From contig JAEOTF010000445.1 of assembly GCA_016840025.1 (NCBI GenBank), positions 1-6,796 on the forward strand: a DNA stretch of 6,796 nucleotides, in the 5' to 3' direction. The position numbers and the translations under genes were made by a program. Position 1 is the first letter of the stretch. Every line of letters begins with the position of its first letter. The DNA is from Candidatus Hodarchaeota archaeon. GTDB taxonomy: Archaea > Asgardarchaeota > Heimdallarchaeia > Hodarchaeales > YT1-039. The notes beneath the pieces were generated by a model. It was not told the origin of the DNA, searched no databases, and saw only the letters and a program-made list of their open reading frames with translations. Shown here in pieces: positions 6,388 to 6,796 of this stretch.

Positions 6388-6406
6388 TTTTTCCATCTAT
6401 TTTTTT
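6388..6406 (+). terminator. T-rich terminator after the Hsp20 remnant
   Basis: Two T-runs (five T at 6388-6392 and seven at 6400-6406) begin five bases after the stop codon, as expected for archaeal T-run termination. Confidence 0.45.
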
Positions 6407-6550
6407 ATCCCCTATTTCATCTTTTAGCTGGTTTATCTGCCCGCTCGCTGCTTGTCAGTGCGATACTTCTGCCATTTTTTATCACCTACCTATAATATGT
6501 GTTACATAATCTGCATGTATGCCTAAGTGCTTAAATGCTTAATTCAATAT

Positions 6551-6559
6551 CTTTATAAG
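6551..6559 (+). promoter_or_regulatory. Probable promoter of the ribbon-helix-helix transcript
   Basis: CTTTATAAG is a good TATA box, followed by low-complexity AAGTAAGTAAGTATATAA. Transcription would begin near 6580, upstream of the AAGGTGG ribosome site at 6594-6600. The approximate repeats around it (AAGTAAGTAAG, ATATAATATTATAT) could host a regulator such as the product of the gene that follows, which is inference. Confidence 0.5.
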
Positions 6560-6608
6560 TAAGTAAGTATATAATATTATATAAGGATAAGCAAAGGTGG
6601 ATGGAAAA

Positions 6609-6686
6609 ATGATAACAGAAATGAAATCAAAAGTAATGTTAGTACGTCGTTTTATTGGACAATTTGCTTATTGGGATGGCTTCTAG
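6609..6686 (+). CDS. Possible 25-aa small protein or leader peptide
   Basis: A 25-codon frame (MITEMKSKVMLVRR, then FIGQFAYWDGF) with an unusually good ribosome site (AAGGTGG, ending eight bases before the ATG) and a promoter at 6551. It ends 32 bases before the ribbon-helix-helix start. It resembles no family I know. In the neighbouring frame the region 6650-6715 reads LLDNLLIGMASSASARKLISD, like the end of a signal peptide with an ASA cleavage site, so this may be a frameshifted remnant of a secreted protein rather than a real microprotein. Confidence 0.3.
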   Translation: MITEMKSKVMLVRRFIGQFAYWDGF

Positions 6687-6718
6687 TGCAAGCGCGCGAA
6701 AATTAATAAGTGATTAAA

Positions 6719-6796
6719 ATGGGTCGAATCTGCGTGGATATTCTAGATGAGTTGGAGAAGGCACTCAGGTTCAAGACCATCGAGGAATACGGCGGG
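6719..6796 (+). CDS. Ribbon-helix-helix (CopG-like) protein, 5' part
   Basis: The first 26 codons of a protein that runs off the right edge. The start MGRICVDILDELEKALR matches the archaeal ribbon-helix-helix pattern: a short DNA-contacting beta strand (residues 2-8) followed by the first helix (DELEKALRFKTIEEYGG). Such proteins are dimeric DNA binders, often antitoxins or self-repressing regulators, and are commonly followed by a PIN-domain toxin gene; that partner cannot be seen here. A GTGAT ribosome site at 6710-6714 lies five bases before the ATG. The second helix is outside the window. Confidence 0.78.
   Translation, partial: MGRICVDILDELEKALRFKTIEEYGG

Overview
The window looks like an AT-rich archaeal chromosome segment. 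Supporting signs are TATA-like boxes about 25-35 bases before several start codons, Shine-Dalgarno sites of the GGAG/GGTGAT type, a pyruvoyl-dependent arginine decarboxylase, a stomatin-NfeD pair and an archaeal-style ribbon-helix-helix protein. A TACK-type lineage (for example Bathyarchaeia or a relative of Thaumarchaeota) is a guess from gene style; no marker gene here proves it. Coding density is low, and several genes are broken or lack a normal start.

Layout. Bases 1-415 hold no convincing gene. A 40-residue zinc-binding microprotein follows (416-538) behind a good TATA box. After a 300-base gap comes a two-gene membrane operon: an SPFH/stomatin protein, whose reading frame extends upstream of its first ATG to a probable CTG start at 850, and a short NfeD partner (1969-2421). 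Convergent to it on the minus strand is an unrecognised membrane-anchored, probably exported protein (2641-3315). Behind that lies the 3' end of a tRNA (T arm, acceptor strand and T-run) with no 5' half nearby, the kind of scar left at an integration site. A pyruvoyl-dependent arginine decarboxylase (3587-4129) is read from a nearly leaderless promoter.

From 4130 to the right edge the sequence looks eroded. There is a multi-pass membrane protein whose first hydrophobic segment lies upstream of any usable start and which carries an in-frame hexamer repeat; a radical SAM/SPASM protein split by a frameshift at 5825; and the C-terminal third of an Hsp20 chaperone with no N-terminal part. A promoter, a 25-codon reading frame and the first 26 codons of a ribbon-helix-helix regulator close the window.

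Working together: only the stomatin-NfeD pair is a clear functional unit (membrane-domain organisation and quality control). The decarboxylase makes agmatine for polyamine synthesis and for agmatidine in archaeal tRNA-Ile. The other genes appear to be independent transcription units. I do not see a coherent new multi-gene system. The most checkable oddities are the tRNA 3' fragment, the non-canonical stomatin start and the frameshifted radical SAM gene.
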